64,000 nt of DNA from Heterocephalus glaber (GCF_000247695.1 NW_004624781.1:11638632-11702631), one strand, 5' to 3'. Counted from the stretch's first letter, positions 25,360-44,868 are shown. Notes: generated from the sequence alone by a model not told the origin. Numbers and translations are program-made.

Positions 25360-26374
25360 TGAGGGTCTGACACTGAGAAGTCCCTGGGGTTTTTGACACT
25401 TCAGACATGACAGGTGGATGAAGGTTAGCGTCATCTGAGGGCCTTGATACCTACCCTTCCCACAAGCAGCCCCGCAGAAAACACAAGACAATCATCACTT
25501 GCCTTACGCTAGTGAGTTTACTGGCAGCAGGGATGAAGTAGCTGTTGTGCTAACTGGATCTTTGGAATCCCAGGCCAAAGTCAAATATTTGTTCGGACAG
25601 AATGTGTGGAAATAGCTTCTCTTAATGAAATGAGCATTTGCACTATTTTAAGGACTAGAGACTGTCTACTGTTCTTACAGACATTTTAAGATCCTCCTGG
25701 AAAACTATCTTAAGTGCACTGAATAATCAACACCAGATTTCAAGACGGTTATTCTTATATAGGGAAATTAGGCGGAAAGTACAGCTAGTCCGTCTTAAGG
25801 ACTTTTCCAAATATATCAGCTGCTGTCTTCAGAGATCCCTTTGAAGGAAAAGGTCCCATCCAGGGGAGTTTCAGTCAGTGGGAAGCCTGGCGTCCCCAGA
25901 ATCAGAGGTACCCAGGGTCTGTGGACCCGCCAGGAACAAGTCCACTTCTATTCCTACGGTCTGCATGGCCACCCTATCCGCCACTAGAAAAGTTTCTGTC
26001 ATCCAAAGACTTCAGTCACAGAACTTATACTGTATTCTCAGAAATTCCCAAGACACGCAGCTCTGCAGTTCACCTTACAGTGACACCAGGGTGACAAAGT
26101 TAGGTGTACTCCTTACCAACCTGGGGTTAAAATCATTAGTTCACTTAGGAGCCTGAAAGTTAAAGTCACAGGTGGTAGGTGCATTTTCTCAGGAGCTGGC
26201 CCCTTTACTTCGCTTTCTGGATGATAAGATTACTGGTGTTGATGTTAAAGTTAAAACACAACTGTGGAGTCTCACAGCAGAGTAAGTTTCACCTCTGGGT
26301 ATTAATTCCCTTGGGTTTCTGAGAGTAATCTTTTTCAGAAAATGAAGTGCCCTCAGGATACCTTCTGGAATTTT

Positions 26375-26440
26375 TATATATAACTCAGCATGAGGCCCTG
26401 AGTTCAATTCCTGGTACCAAAAAAAAAAGAGAGAGAGAGA
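26375..26440 (+). mobile_element. 5'-truncated ID SINE with GA-rich tail
   Basis: Only the second half of the ID unit is clear (TGAGGCCCTGAGTTCAATTCCTGGTACC), followed by A10 and a GAGAGAGAGA tail. Confidence 0.75.
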
Positions 26441-26444
26441 AAGA

Positions 26445-26665
26445 AATAACACAAGCTAGGTATGGCAGTGCACATTTACAATCTCAGCTACTCAAGAGGC
26501 TGAGGCAGGAGGATGGCAGGGTGGAAGCCCGGCTGCAAACTTAGTAAGACCCTGTGTCAAAATAAAAAAATTTTTTCAAAGGGCCAGGGCTGTAGCTCAG
26601 TGGTAGAGCACTTGCCTATTATGCAGTAGCCTGGGTTCAATCCCCAGTACTACGAAAAAGAGAGA
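26445..26665 (+). mobile_element. B4-like (B1 plus ID) SINE
   Basis: A B1 part (GCTAGGTATGGCAGTGCACA, GGCTGAGGCAGGAGGATGGC) and a complete older-type ID half (GGGCTGTAGCTCAGTGGTAG, GCACTTGCC, GGGTTCAATCCCCAGTACTA), ending in an A/G-rich tail. Confidence 0.85.
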
Positions 26666-27798
26666 AAGAAAGATGGGAGGGAGAGACAGAACAAACAACT
26701 GTGGGTATGGAAAGAATCTGGAGGCTTATAAAGTCACAGTCCTGAAATCCGGAGCCCACATCAGCTGTCAAAGCAGTGCCACCTAACGTCCTTACCTAAG
26801 TGGTAGCAAATGACAGCTGGCCAGTGTTCTCCATTCATTTGTTTTCCCTGTGCAGAGCGGCAGCACATTCCCCTCAGCAGCAGGAGAATCCCCCACCTGG
26901 TGGGTGGACGGACACCACCTCCATTTCCATCTCTCCTGCCCCAGACTCGGGTAGCCAGGATGATGGTCAACAGGACAGGTTCACCTCCGTAATCAGGACT
27001 AACTAACCACAGTTAGGGGAACTAGGGCCCCCAGCAGAGGTTTTAGCTGCAGGTAAGAGTCCAGCTGAAGCAACTTAGAGGGAGAATTCAGAGCAGGCAA
27101 TCAAAGGCTTCTGACCCCACCCCCACTTCAGGAGAAACAGATTCTGATTAATCTGGAAAGTTGCTGAGGCCATTGCTCCACTTTAAATACAGGGGCCCAT
27201 TCCAAGGAGAAGCGTTATAGATGCAAATCCACCCAACGGGAATCTAATACAGTGCTCTACTGGAAGATACATGAGAACAGCAGAAACTGTCACTTCAAGA
27301 TGGGTCTGAGGATTTCCCAGGGGCTTCCAGGGACCATGAGTGGAGGAGGGGACTTCTTAGGTCAGGGCCAGTCAGAGGTGCTGTAATTCGGAGAATTAGA
27401 GCCTCATGCAGTCTGTCCGGGCCTCTGCAGGAAGCCGCAGGTGCAGCTGTCTGACACAGAAGGAACTCATTTGAGCAGAGAGAAGAGTCAGACAAAAGTG
27501 GAGGCCTGACAACTCTGCCTCAGTGTATCTAGGGGGACTGTGCATCCCAGGCTGAGCACTGGCACAGGAGAAGGTCCAGGCTGGCTGCATGGTGCAGCGT
27601 GAACAAGCCCCTTAAGTTACATCTCGGGGTACCCTCCCTGAGCCGGCTGCTCCAGCGATGCCCCTGCAGGTGCTGGGTCTGAGACATGGCTTTTCCTGAG
27701 TGTGTGTGCCAGAGAGGGATGGAGCCGGCCTGTGTGGGGCAGGATGGTTTTGACAAGGGGACAGTGTCTGACTTTGTGGCCGTGGGGCTTAGGACTGA

Positions 27799-28445
<647 letters not shown>

Positions 28446-28739
28446 GCTGACACCCTTGCTTTTGGCAGCTTACTGTTTGCCCCAGTGTGTCCAGGAACAC
28501 ATTCACCTCTCAGCATCAGCAGTGAGACGGGATGAACGAATGCAGCCTTCACGGTCCACAGTGCACAGAACACTCCAATGGCCGCATGACCCTCAGAGTC
28601 ACTTCCTTTCCTTATACTCCAGGTATCACTTTGTACCTGAGGCCACTGGCAGGCAGGCTTGTTTTTGTTTTTTTTTCCCAGTGCAGAATTTTAAAATTTT
28701 TGAACTGATTGCTAAAATTGAAACTTGTTTTTTTCAAAG

Positions 28740-28870
28740 ACACATAAGTGTGTCCACTTGCGGAGAACAGTGTGCTGTTTTGATACATGTATAGAGTGTG
28801 TAGTAATGGAGAATACTTAGCATGCGCATCACCACTCAGAGGGAATATTCACAGCCCTCTCTTCTGGTGA
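28740..28870. mobile_element. Possible L1-derived fragment
   Basis: GTTTTGATACATGTATAGAGTG, then ACTTAGCATGCGCATCACCACTCA resembles a segment found near L1 3' ends (tttgatacatgtatac ... ttagcatatccatcacc). Diverged and uncertain. Confidence 0.35.
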
Positions 28871-31124
28871 GTTTCAGATATTCCCTACAAGACTGTTCAG
28901 CACAGTCAGTGCGTTGCACGGCTCAGCACCAGAAGTTACTCCTCTTGACTTTGGCTTTGTCCCATTGGCCAGTCGTGTTGTCCCGCCACCCTGACATGGA
29001 CATTTGCACTGAAAAGCTCACGTTTTCAGCCCTGTGTTGGGGTGGGGATCAAATTCCACCAGGCCAACATTTGCAAATGTCAGCAGCCAACTGGTACATT
29101 GGGGTTGGGGTAGCGACTCCTGATGTCCACCTCACTAATTCCACCTCTGTCCTTTGCCCGGCCACTGCAGGTACCTAAGCTTTGCAACCTTGAAGTATGT
29201 TATAAATATTCAAAGGCAGCTTCTTTGCTTGCCAAAATGCTCTCAGGATGAATATTGATGACAGAATTGACAGATTTCACATAAGGATCACAACACCAAC
29301 AAATGCCCGTAATTTCTGTCATTTCCTTGTTGCTGGGACGTGGCTGCTTCTTAGGAGATGTGACCTAGAAATGTTGATAACACACACAGTGGAAAACTTT
29401 CCACTTTGAGGAAGAGATGTTACCATCCTCTGCTATATTTAATTGATTTTTAAATATAGCACTATTATTAGAAAAACTCTGATAAGGACCTTTGCAGTAT
29501 GAGAGTTTGATGTGCTCTTCCTGGTGACCCCTAACACAAGGTTATAATCCTTTGGGATATTTCAATTAGCAGCAGTGGAGGGGACTAAGTTAACACAAGG
29601 GGAGAATGAAGACCTCAGGTAGAAAGAACCAGCAGGTTCTGACTTGAGCACAGAAATCCTCAGTTCACAGAAATAATGGCTGTGTTCTTTAGATGGTTTC
29701 TCCCCATCTGTACTCCATAAAACATCTTTTAAGTGAAAATTTTTATTTCCAGTAAAATCTTTCTCCAAATAGAACAAATTGAACATTCTTTACAGTTTCT
29801 ACACAAGCATCTCTTTATGGGGCTAAATTTAAATCCTCAAGCGCAGAGACATTTTGAGCCTGGTCTTTAACCACTGAACAGCATTAAAGGTGTATTGCAG
29901 CTCTTTTGATTAACAGAGAAACCTCTGAACTAGAAGCCAAGCTGAGCAGAGAGGTAGGTTTGATTTTTTTTTTCTTGAACTAGAACAAAACCATCCATTT
30001 TTGTCATGAAATCTTGGTTGACTGAGCCTTAAGCAGAACTGTAATGAAAGTAAAATTTTCAGAAATGAATAAGGATTTGATTGAAAGGTGACATGAGCCC
30101 ATGAAAAATGACCTCACTCACTTTAAGTTTGCTTCCACCTTACCAGAAATACTAGTGAATCAGTCCTCTTTGCTTGTCAGATGTTCCATCCTAAGACAGA
30201 GCCACAGGGCTGAGCCGAAGTGCTGCCTTTGAACTTGGCACTTTGGGTGAAACTGCGCTAATACCTGATGGGGGCCAGAGATGTCCAAACGCCTCCCCCA
30301 GGTCCCCAGACAAACAGTCTTTTTTCACGGTGGGCATCTCCAGTGCAGTCGGGGGGCCCTAGGTCCTCAGGCTTTGTGCCCTTTTAAATTAGGGCTTTTT
30401 CAAATGCATTGGAGCCTTTTCCACAGTGAACTAACTCATCACTAAGAGTAGCCCCAAACTCAAAACTAAACTGGAAGGAAACAGTGCAGTGGCACACAAG
30501 TAAGACCCTGCTTCCAAAAAAAAAAAAAAATCTAGAAAATTAGAATTTTTGAGAAAAGCATAAAATTGGTTTCCAATTTTCTGTGTCATTTACATATGCA
30601 GAATAGTTCAGGGGTCCAAAAGTGACGAGAAAAAGGCCCAAGGTGAGCCGCACCACCCCCAGAGCAACCTGAAACTCCTTGGTGCTTCCTCAGAGCTTCC
30701 CCTGCCACCTGATGACTCTCATCAGACTTTAAGCACATGAAGCCAACTGTGCAATAAGAAAGTGTAAATTACCTTAGCCTACGTCCAATCCTACTTTTCA
30801 ATAATAGTATCCACAGCCTTTCACTTGCAGTGGAACACGTCTCCATCCTTGGGTAGGAAATGCTGCCCTTGAAGTGCAATTCCAGCCTGAATTATATACT
30901 CCCGATGAACAACCTAGCTTCCTCCTTTTTTAAAGTTCTGCTCCTGTGTGGCGCCGTAATTGTTGATTAATGCTGACATACTGGACAGAGAGTGAGAAGA
31001 CGTCGCCCCTTAGCAGTCCTGGTCCCGCTCCTGCTCTAAGTTGGACAGCCCTGTGAAGTCACGTCCCCTGTACCTCCAGTCACCTGCAGTCCCCCTCCCT
31101 ACAGAGTGAAGCCTGAACACAGAC

Positions 31125-31375
31125 CTGGAAGCTAGGCTGTGTTCAGATCCCAACCCTGCCCCCTGCTAGTCATGACACCCTGGCGAAGTCACTCAACCTC
31201 ACTGCGGCTCAGTCTCCTCAGATGTAAAATGGAGACTACCAGTTCTATTCTCCCGGAATTATGATTAAGTGAGGCAGGGGGAATACAGTATACATATGTT
31301 CATATATTCACAATACATGCGAAATATACGAGTCTGGTGGCACATGGTCAATGCCACATGAGTGTTAATTGTCAC
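31125..31375 (-). repeat. MIR element, antisense
   Basis: TTCAGATCCCAACCCTGCC, CACTCAACCTCACTGCGGCTCAG and CTCAGATGTAAAATGGAGA follow the MIR reverse complement in order. Confidence 0.75.
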
Positions 31376-31488
31376 CAATTGTTGATAATGTCACCTGAAA
31401 TGAGCAGAGTTTAGACCAGATCATGTCTAAAGTTCCTTCCCACTGTGAACGTCTGGGACTCCGCAGCCAGAGTTTCCATCTGATGTAC

Positions 31489-31506
31489 CTAGAAGGTGGC
31501 GGCACT
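31489..31506 (+). promoter_or_regulatory. CTCF-like motif, imperfect
   Basis: CTAGAAGGTGGCGGCACT matches 12 of 14 core positions of the CTCF consensus. Confidence 0.35.
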
Positions 31507-31554
31507 GATGAACTAATCGTGGTCGAGCAGAAAAAGGGACTTGCCCGCTCCACC

Positions 31555-31592
31555 CCCCAACACACACGCACACACGCACGCTCGCACACACA
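31555..31592. repeat. CA-rich microsatellite-like tract
   Basis: Interrupted CACACACG units. Confidence 0.8.
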
Positions 31593-31809
31593 GTGAGACG
31601 TGTGAGAGCAGACTAGAAACCCAGTCTCTGTAGTTACTAGGTATGTCACCATTCACGGTGTCTGGAAAAGGCCACACCCACTCTTAACTTTTAGTCACCC
31701 CTTCCATAGTCTCCTTTGATGAAATGGAGATGTAAAAATTGCAAAATATCTAAAATCCAATCTATTTTAAATTAAAATCAAAGACAGTGAGCAGTTGGTG
31801 CGAACGCAG

Positions 31810-31826
31810 CCACTGCCCTCTACTGG
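31810..31826 (-). promoter_or_regulatory. CTCF-like motif on the minus strand
   Basis: The minus strand reads CCAGTAGAGGGCAGTGG, matching all 14 core positions of CCASYAGRKGGCRS. It is 0.3 kb from an imperfect motif in the opposite orientation. Confidence 0.55.
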
Positions 31827-31914
31827 TACATCCTGTGAATTGCACTGCCCGTTGTCTCGCTTATTGGCTGTTCTGAAAGCTGGATACAATGAAGCAGGGG
31901 TGAGTTGCAATCAT

Positions 31915-32003
31915 TTCTTTTCCCTAAGTACTGGCGATCGAACCCAGGACCTTGCACTTGCCACGAAAACGCTCTACCACTGAGGTGCATCCCCACCCCT
32001 GGT
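31915..32003 (-). mobile_element. ID SINE, antisense
   Basis: GTACTGGCGATCGAACCCAG, CTCTACCACTGAGGTGCATC and CCCCACCCC are complements of the older ID type (GGTAGAGCG...). Confidence 0.85.
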
Positions 32004-32692
32004 AACATTTTTGAAGATGAAGTGAAACAAGATGCTGACTCTCTGGTGTGGAAAAGCAGCATACCCAGAACAGTACAGTATGAGCTGCTTCCCATGCCCT
32101 GTAAACGGTCAGCTTCACTTTTTTCATACCTTCAAAATGGGCTTACATTCCAGGAACACTTACGTAGTGAGAGATCTTTCCACTGGAGTTAGTTCAATGC
32201 CGTATTTATGCATTGATGTTCTGGTTTCTGACTCCCGTTACCCTTTCTCTTTACTCTTCATAAGCACCACGGATTCTGAGACACAGGACTGACTGGCTCC
32301 TTCCTCTCTTGGTTTCTCTCTTTTTTTGCCTTACTTTTTTTCCCTTTGTTTATGTTTTATTTTTTATGCCATCTATCCATGCTGTTTTAGCGTCTGTGTG
32401 TTGCCAAATAGGACCGTTAAGATTTATTATGTTTCTGTGTCTCCAAGGAGATTCTCGTTTCCAACTCCATTTAGGTGAACCTGCTCTGTTTTCACACAAA
32501 CAATCTCCTTCTGTTTGAGGGAAGCAGTAACAAATTTACAGACAAACACTCTTTTGAGTGTTGTCAAATCTGCATTCAGCACCACTGCCTATTGTATATC
32601 CAGGACTCGGGGAGAAGGGGTCATTTTTGGGTGTGGTTTCTTATTTGCAGATGTGCGTCAGTTCTTTTAAGCACATGCTTGTGTGCATACGT

Positions 32693-32822
32693 GTGTTTTG
32701 GTACTGGAGATTGAATTCAGAAAGCACTAAGCTACATCCCTAGCCCTTTCTAAAAAGAATTTTAAATTTTGAGACAGGCCTTGAACTTCTGATTCTCCTG
32801 CCTCAGCCTCCCGAGTAGCACC
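32693..32822 (-). mobile_element. B4-like SINE, antisense, truncated
   Basis: The complement of an ID half (TTTGGTACTGGAGATTGAATTC, AAGCTACATCCCTAGCCC) is joined to a short complement of B1 (TTGAGACAGGCCTTGAACTT, CCTGCCTCAGCCTCCCGAGT). Confidence 0.85.
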
Positions 32823-33414
32823 ACTTTCTTTCATCAGTCTCTTTTCCCATACCAGTCATTACCAGCCTGCTCCTCACTCGTCCTCTAGCAGCCTTATTGG
32901 TCCTCCTGCCCCGCCTGTGCTCCCACCCCCCCAGCACGAAACTGCTCATCCACCGTCTCCAGGTGCACTTTTCAATCCTGCTGATTGCTTGTTACCTCAG
33001 GTCCAGATTCAATCCTCCCACTCAGGGGCCAGGCTCTTCCCTGTGTTTCTACTTTGACATTGTTGTCCATCACAATTACCTGCCCCCGATAAATGCTGTA
33101 TGTGTTCTTCATCCACCACCTCTGCATGGAGCTGGTCCACCTCCCAACACCCCAAATCCCACTGCCAATCTTGCCGGTTCTTCAGGGTCCATTGCAACCT
33201 GTCTGCCAAGAAACAGCTCCCGGTTCCACTCAGTCAACACTGGCCTCCCCCCTTCCTAATAGTGTCTTTTTTTTTTTAATCTCCTGATGTAATTCACCTT
33301 CATACCTTATTGCCTGATCTCTTCAATTTTCCTTTTCAGTGTGTCTGCACATGTCCACAGATTATAAATTTCCAAAGAAAATGTCTTTGGCATCTTAGTA
33401 TCATCAAACTTCCC

Positions 33415-33655
33415 ACACTCAAGTATAATAATTGTACACACTATGTAACCCTTCCAAGTGCTCAGCTATTTAGTTTCCACAGCAGCCCTATGAAAAAAGT
33501 ACTACTTTCTTCACTTTGGAAATGAGGAAACCAAGGCAGAGAGAAGTCAAATAAAACATACCTAGGATCCCACAGCTAATAAATCAAAGCTCAGATGCAG
33601 ATCCTGACAGTCCAGGGGCAGGGTTTCTCTCTTCATTGCACTACACCTACTCAAA
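33415..33655 (+). repeat. MIR element
   Basis: CAGCAGCCCTATGAAAAAAGTACTA, TTGGAAATGAGGAAACCAAGGC and AGGATCCCACAGCTAATAAATC follow the MIR consensus order over most of its length. Confidence 0.8.
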
Positions 33656-33853
33656 TGTTAGGCCCTGCAGTGTCTGTCCTGCGGTCTGTAGGCAAGACAA
33701 AAGAGGCATACCTGTCTTCATAAAATAATATTATTTCCTAGTTTTTCATGAGCTTTTCAGGCTAGCATAAAAATGCCAAGAAGATGTCGATCATTCCCCT
33801 TAGCCCTCTAGGTCAGTGTTGGTTCATTCCCAGACACTAGTGAAACACAGAAC

Positions 33854-33866
33854 AAGGTCAAGGTCA
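33854..33866 (+). promoter_or_regulatory. Tandem AGGTCA / extended half-site (ERR or NR5A type)
   Basis: AAGGTCAAGGTCA contains the perfect nine-base extended half-site TCAAGGTCA (33858-33866), preferred by ERR and NR5A orphan receptors, overlapping a second AAGGTCA. It is 250 bases upstream of the first ligand-binding-domain exon. Confidence 0.4.
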
Positions 33867-34059
33867 ACAGGTCTCTGAAGTCACCAAGCCTCCTCATGAA
33901 ATGATGGCTTTGCAATGTCCCGCTCCTCCCTCCCCATTCCCCAATCCTGAACTGTCCCAAATGGCTTGTGTAGATGTGGAAAGATTGTCAGAACAGGCCC
34001 AGCACACTGCTTTACCCTTGTTGCTTCCTAAAGTGAATGCCGGGTGGAGGCATCACTGA

Positions 34060-40859
<6,800 letters not shown>

Positions 40860-41028
40860 ATGTATCACCCGAGCACTTCTAGAATGTCTGAAGTACAAAC
40901 ATGAAAAAGGAAAGAAAACAAAAATTAACCAAGACACTTTCTATGGCCCTGCACAGCCCTGGAGCGCCAACACACTGCACATCTTTTGGTGATCGGGGTC
41001 AGGCAAAGGAGGGGAAACAATGAAAACA

Positions 41029-41034
41029 AATAAA
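41029..41034 (+). promoter_or_regulatory. RORA: Proximal polyadenylation signal candidate
   Basis: AATAAA 170 bases after the stop codon, in an A-rich context with TTGAACTTGTTTTTCTC downstream. Use would give a very short 3'UTR lacking nearly all microRNA motifs. Confidence 0.4.
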
Positions 41035-41508
41035 AGTTGAACTTGTTTTTCTCATGCATATGATTTCCATTATGCCTACAGATATGGACCCTTTTTCTGT
41101 CTCAACTTGAGTGCTGACCTGTTTACAACAGAAGGAGGGTACTAACATCGGAGGATTCCTTTTCTTGTAGCTCACTGCCCGAAGACTTTCTACAGAGTCG
41201 TCAGGCTGTCAGTTCCCACAGAGCGTCCAGCAGTGATCGGTGACGGTGTGCATAGTGGAAGTTGCAGCATTACTTTGCTCAACTTGCTCTTTGTTTCATG
41301 AAGGAAGTCTTTATTTTCTCACCGATAACTGCCAGTCAGCAGGATGGCATGAAAAGGGTCCATAGCACTGGCAACAATAGCATTATAATATATTACAGGG
41401 TAAATGGGCATGAAGACTATATATAGCTAAAAGAGATATTGTTTATATATTGTTTTAATTAATATAAAATGTAGTTACTGGTGTAGCTTTTCCTGTTGAA
41501 TTGATAAG

Positions 41509-41528
41509 GCACTTTCATTTTGCACCTT
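41509..41528 (+). promoter_or_regulatory. RORA: Compact miR-17/19/18 seed-match block
   Basis: Within 20 bases lie GCACTTT (41509-41515, miR-17/20/93/106 seed), TTTGCAC (41519-41525, miR-19) and GCACCTT (41522-41528, miR-18); the last two overlap. These are three of the four seed families encoded by the miR-17~92 cluster. All are 7-mers, so activity is inferred. Confidence 0.5.
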
Positions 41529-43358
41529 TTTCTTTGAATTAAATGCTAGCGTGTTCACTGTCGTGTCGCATGTGCACCAGAAACACAAGTTTAACTGAGA
41601 AGGCTCGGAAGGTACGTCGGGAGGTATTTATGCTGCTGTTTACAAACTGACTTTTAAAAGACTGGCTGGTCATATCTAGAAATCAACATGTTGGACTTTT
41701 TTCCACACGTGAATTTGAAATTAGAAACAGAACTCTCCCTAAGTTATATTTTGCTTTTTGATAAGTTTAAGGATAGATGTGTTTATGCTTCATACAAAGT
41801 TGAATGATTGGTGCTGTGGACTTAAACCATCATGCACATTTTTTTAAATTAAAAAAAAAAAAAAAGCTTTTTAAAATGCCACCTTTCGGAGGCAGGGGAG
41901 GCTCATTTTACACAATTCAGTAGTCACGTGGACTCAGCCTAAACTTGGAAATAAATCAGTACCCAGAATATTTATTGGAATCTAGCTTTTATTATAAGAA
42001 CCCAAAGATTCTATCTGGAACAAGCACACACTCCCCACATGAGGACATGATGCATTCTTTGAATGTTTATGCTCTTGGTATAATCTAGGAAACTTACACA
42101 TTTATCTCAGAGTGATCCGATTCTAGACTAGTCCCTACATGCCACTATTCTAGACTACAGCTCTCCATATTTGGTAGACGATGGATAGGACGGTGAGGGA
42201 GGTATACAATGTTGAACCAGTTTCTCTTATTTAATATTAAATATTTTAAGCCTTTAAAGTGAAGTGGATGCTAGCTGCAAACATTTACTCTTGTATTTAT
42301 CTTCACTAGAAAACTGTGGATTGTAATTTATTTTATTAAATATTTAGAAGACTGTCTGGCTTTTGTGTTGAGGTGAGAAATATTGAGTTCTTTTTGTTTA
42401 ATTTCCTGTTCTTTTTTTAATCATCCCCAGTGGGGAATGGCAAAGGAACAGTCTGATGTACAAGGGTACATATTTTGAAAACAAGTGACCTTTTGGGAAT
42501 GTAGGCATTTAGATTTTAATCACATCCAGAGTGGGATTCAAACTACTGGTCCAACATCAAAGACGATGTTTGTAAGGAAAAGACAGTATCTTCCATGGTG
42601 TGACAGTGGGAGTTTCTGAGAAGCGCACACATTCAAAGGCCTCCTCTGCCACAACGACCCCCTCAGAATCTTCTGCAGGACTGCGGCCCCTGCTGTTGAG
42701 CTGGACCACTAGGACTGGCTTCTCAGAGCACTTTACTCTGCTTTGCACCTCACTGATTTCCTGACTCGTTTCCTGAGGCACTTGGAGAAGGAATTATTCA
42801 CACAAAAGTGTGTATGAAGCCTAAATAACATCCACATTTTTTTTCAAAAGATAACATAAAGGTTTAACCATAAATAGAAGATGAGAGTAATATTTACTTA
42901 AATTTCTTACAGGCATATAAAATTTTATGTGAGTGTTTATATAGAGAGGTTAACTGTCAGCATATAGTATTTATATTTGGGCAAGAAGGGTTAAATCAAA
43001 TTTTTATTTAAGTAAGCATAGTTCCTTTAAAGTTTAATATTTATACTCTGAAAAGAGTAGCAAGCTTAGTTCAATTATTTATTTGTCCATTATATGAGGG
43101 TAAATGGTGTGGGGTCTCTTGGGGGAGGGGGTATTTTGGTTTTTGTCATTCAGATTCACTAAATTTGGGGATGGTTTTATTAAAGTATAATAACTTCTTT
43201 TTAACCAAAGCTTTCTGAATATGACCAGCCTCAGGTGCTAGCGTATTAAAGAGCAACTAAACCTAATTCCAGTGTCCCATTTGTGAATAAGAAGAGCTAA
43301 TTGAACTTCTCTAAGGGTGAGAGAGAAAGTAATGTGGAACTTAAAAAGAAATTCCTTT

Positions 43359-43442
43359 GCTGGGGATTTAGCTCAGTGGTTTCGCTGCCTGTTGTGCAAG
43401 CACAAGGACCTGAGTTCGATCCCCGGTACCAAAAAAAAAAAG
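43359..43442 (+). mobile_element. ID SINE inserted in the RORA 3'UTR (sense)
   Basis: GCTGGGGATTTAGCTCAG through GAGTTCGATCCCCGGTACC and an A11 tail, flanked by a perfect 14-base duplication AAAGAAATTCCTTT at 43345-43358 and 43443-43456. The perfect duplication and near-consensus sequence indicate a young insertion, absent presumably from species outside this lineage. Confidence 0.95.
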
Positions 43443-44303
43443 AAAGAAATTCCTTTTCTCAGAAAGGATTTTGCATGTGTATAATGCAAAACAAAAATGC
43501 TCTAATCTCATTAATAGTTATGACATGGTGACATTGCTTTTATAGTAAACCAAGACAGAGTAACACGATGCTGCTTCTAGGTGTTTCTGAAAGAAAAGCA
43601 GGTGAACTTTCAGAGTAAAGTCCACTGACAGTGTAGGAACAGAATTGTAGAGACAGAGACGTGCTTGGAGAAACTGAGGGAACAACTATTATTTGGATCT
43701 ATGTTGGGATCTGAAGCTAAACAATAAATGCAGTTGAAAGAAATTCTGAGTCTAGAAAAGGATGTGAAAACATTTGCATTTTTATTTTCTTCCTAAACAC
43801 CTGTGTGATGACACAAAACACTAGGTGATACCAAAACAATTATTCTTGATAGTTTATATAATCAGAGTCTCCTAAACTTAAATATCCAGTAGTCTTTTAA
43901 GGATTGGAACCACATTATTGTCAACTTGGCTCCACTAACATTTTTATATAATTTTTAAAAACAAGGTAAATGAGGTTTTGTACAAAGCATTGTACCACTG
44001 CTACAATGGTATCCAAACAATCATACCGTATTGTGAAAAAACTGGCCATGGTCACAGTGAAATCAACAGTGCAGATGAAAGTGCTTTTTGGACAGTTTGC
44101 AAACTGTGTTAAAGTTATGGATTTTTTAAAAAGTGTTCAGCATCCTAATTTGTGTTAAAGCTATGAGTTTTTAAAAGTCTTCAGCATCCTAATTCACCCT
44201 TCCTAACCTAAGGAAAACCTAAGACACTGCTTCTAAGTTTGGTTGTTCTTTATAGTGTGGATACCCAGATCTCTGTGAGCATATGGGAGTGGACGGAGGG
44301 TCG

Positions 44304-44376
44304 GGCGAGGAAGGCGTGTGTGTGCGTGCGTGTGTGCCTGTGTATGTGTGTGTAAGACCTGCGTGTGTATGATGTG
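44304..44376. repeat. GT-rich low-complexity tract
   Basis: GTGTGTGTGCGTGCGTGTGTGCC followed by further GTGTG runs, inside the 3'UTR. Confidence 0.75.
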
Positions 44377-44568
44377 CATGTGTCGGACCGCTTCTAGGCT
44401 ACTAAGTGTCAATGGAAAAGAAAATGTATTCAAAATACTTAAATCAAAATTAGAAGATGGAGAAAAAAAAGATTTATTCTATACAAAGCCTTGTCTGGAC
44501 CACTTTAGAGAGACTTCTATTTTTTTAACCCTTCTATAAATATTTGATGGCACTTGAAATATTCCTGC

Positions 44569-44574
44569 AATAAA
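44569..44574 (+). promoter_or_regulatory. RORA: Polyadenylation signal candidate
   Basis: AATAAA in CCTGCAATAAAATGTGA, followed by TTTGTGTAAAG. The same bases form GCAATAA, a 7-mer match to miR-137. Confidence 0.35.
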
Positions 44575-44823
44575 ATGTGATTTGTGTAAAGAAAAAAAAG
44601 ATTTTGTAATGTGAAACAAAGAAAGAAAGTAATGTAATTTTCTAAAAAAAAAAATACAAACAAACAAACTTTGTATTATTTTCTTGATGGAATTTGTCTG
44701 TCTTTGGAAAACTTTTTATTTCATTGAATGTGCCATAGTAGGGATTTGTGTTTTTCGTTTTAGACAAAGGAATGGCTGTTTGTGTTCCGACATTCCAAAA
44801 TACAAAGCAACGTAGCGAGTCCT

Positions 44824-44831
44824 CAATGCAA
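44824..44831 (+). promoter_or_regulatory. RORA: 8-mer miR-33 seed match
   Basis: CAATGCAA is a full 8-mer site for miR-33a/b, the SREBP-intron microRNAs of sterol metabolism. Function is not shown by sequence alone. Confidence 0.35.
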
Positions 44832-44868
44832 AGGTCTGAGCGGTGTGTCAGCTTCTCACTGTTGCTCT

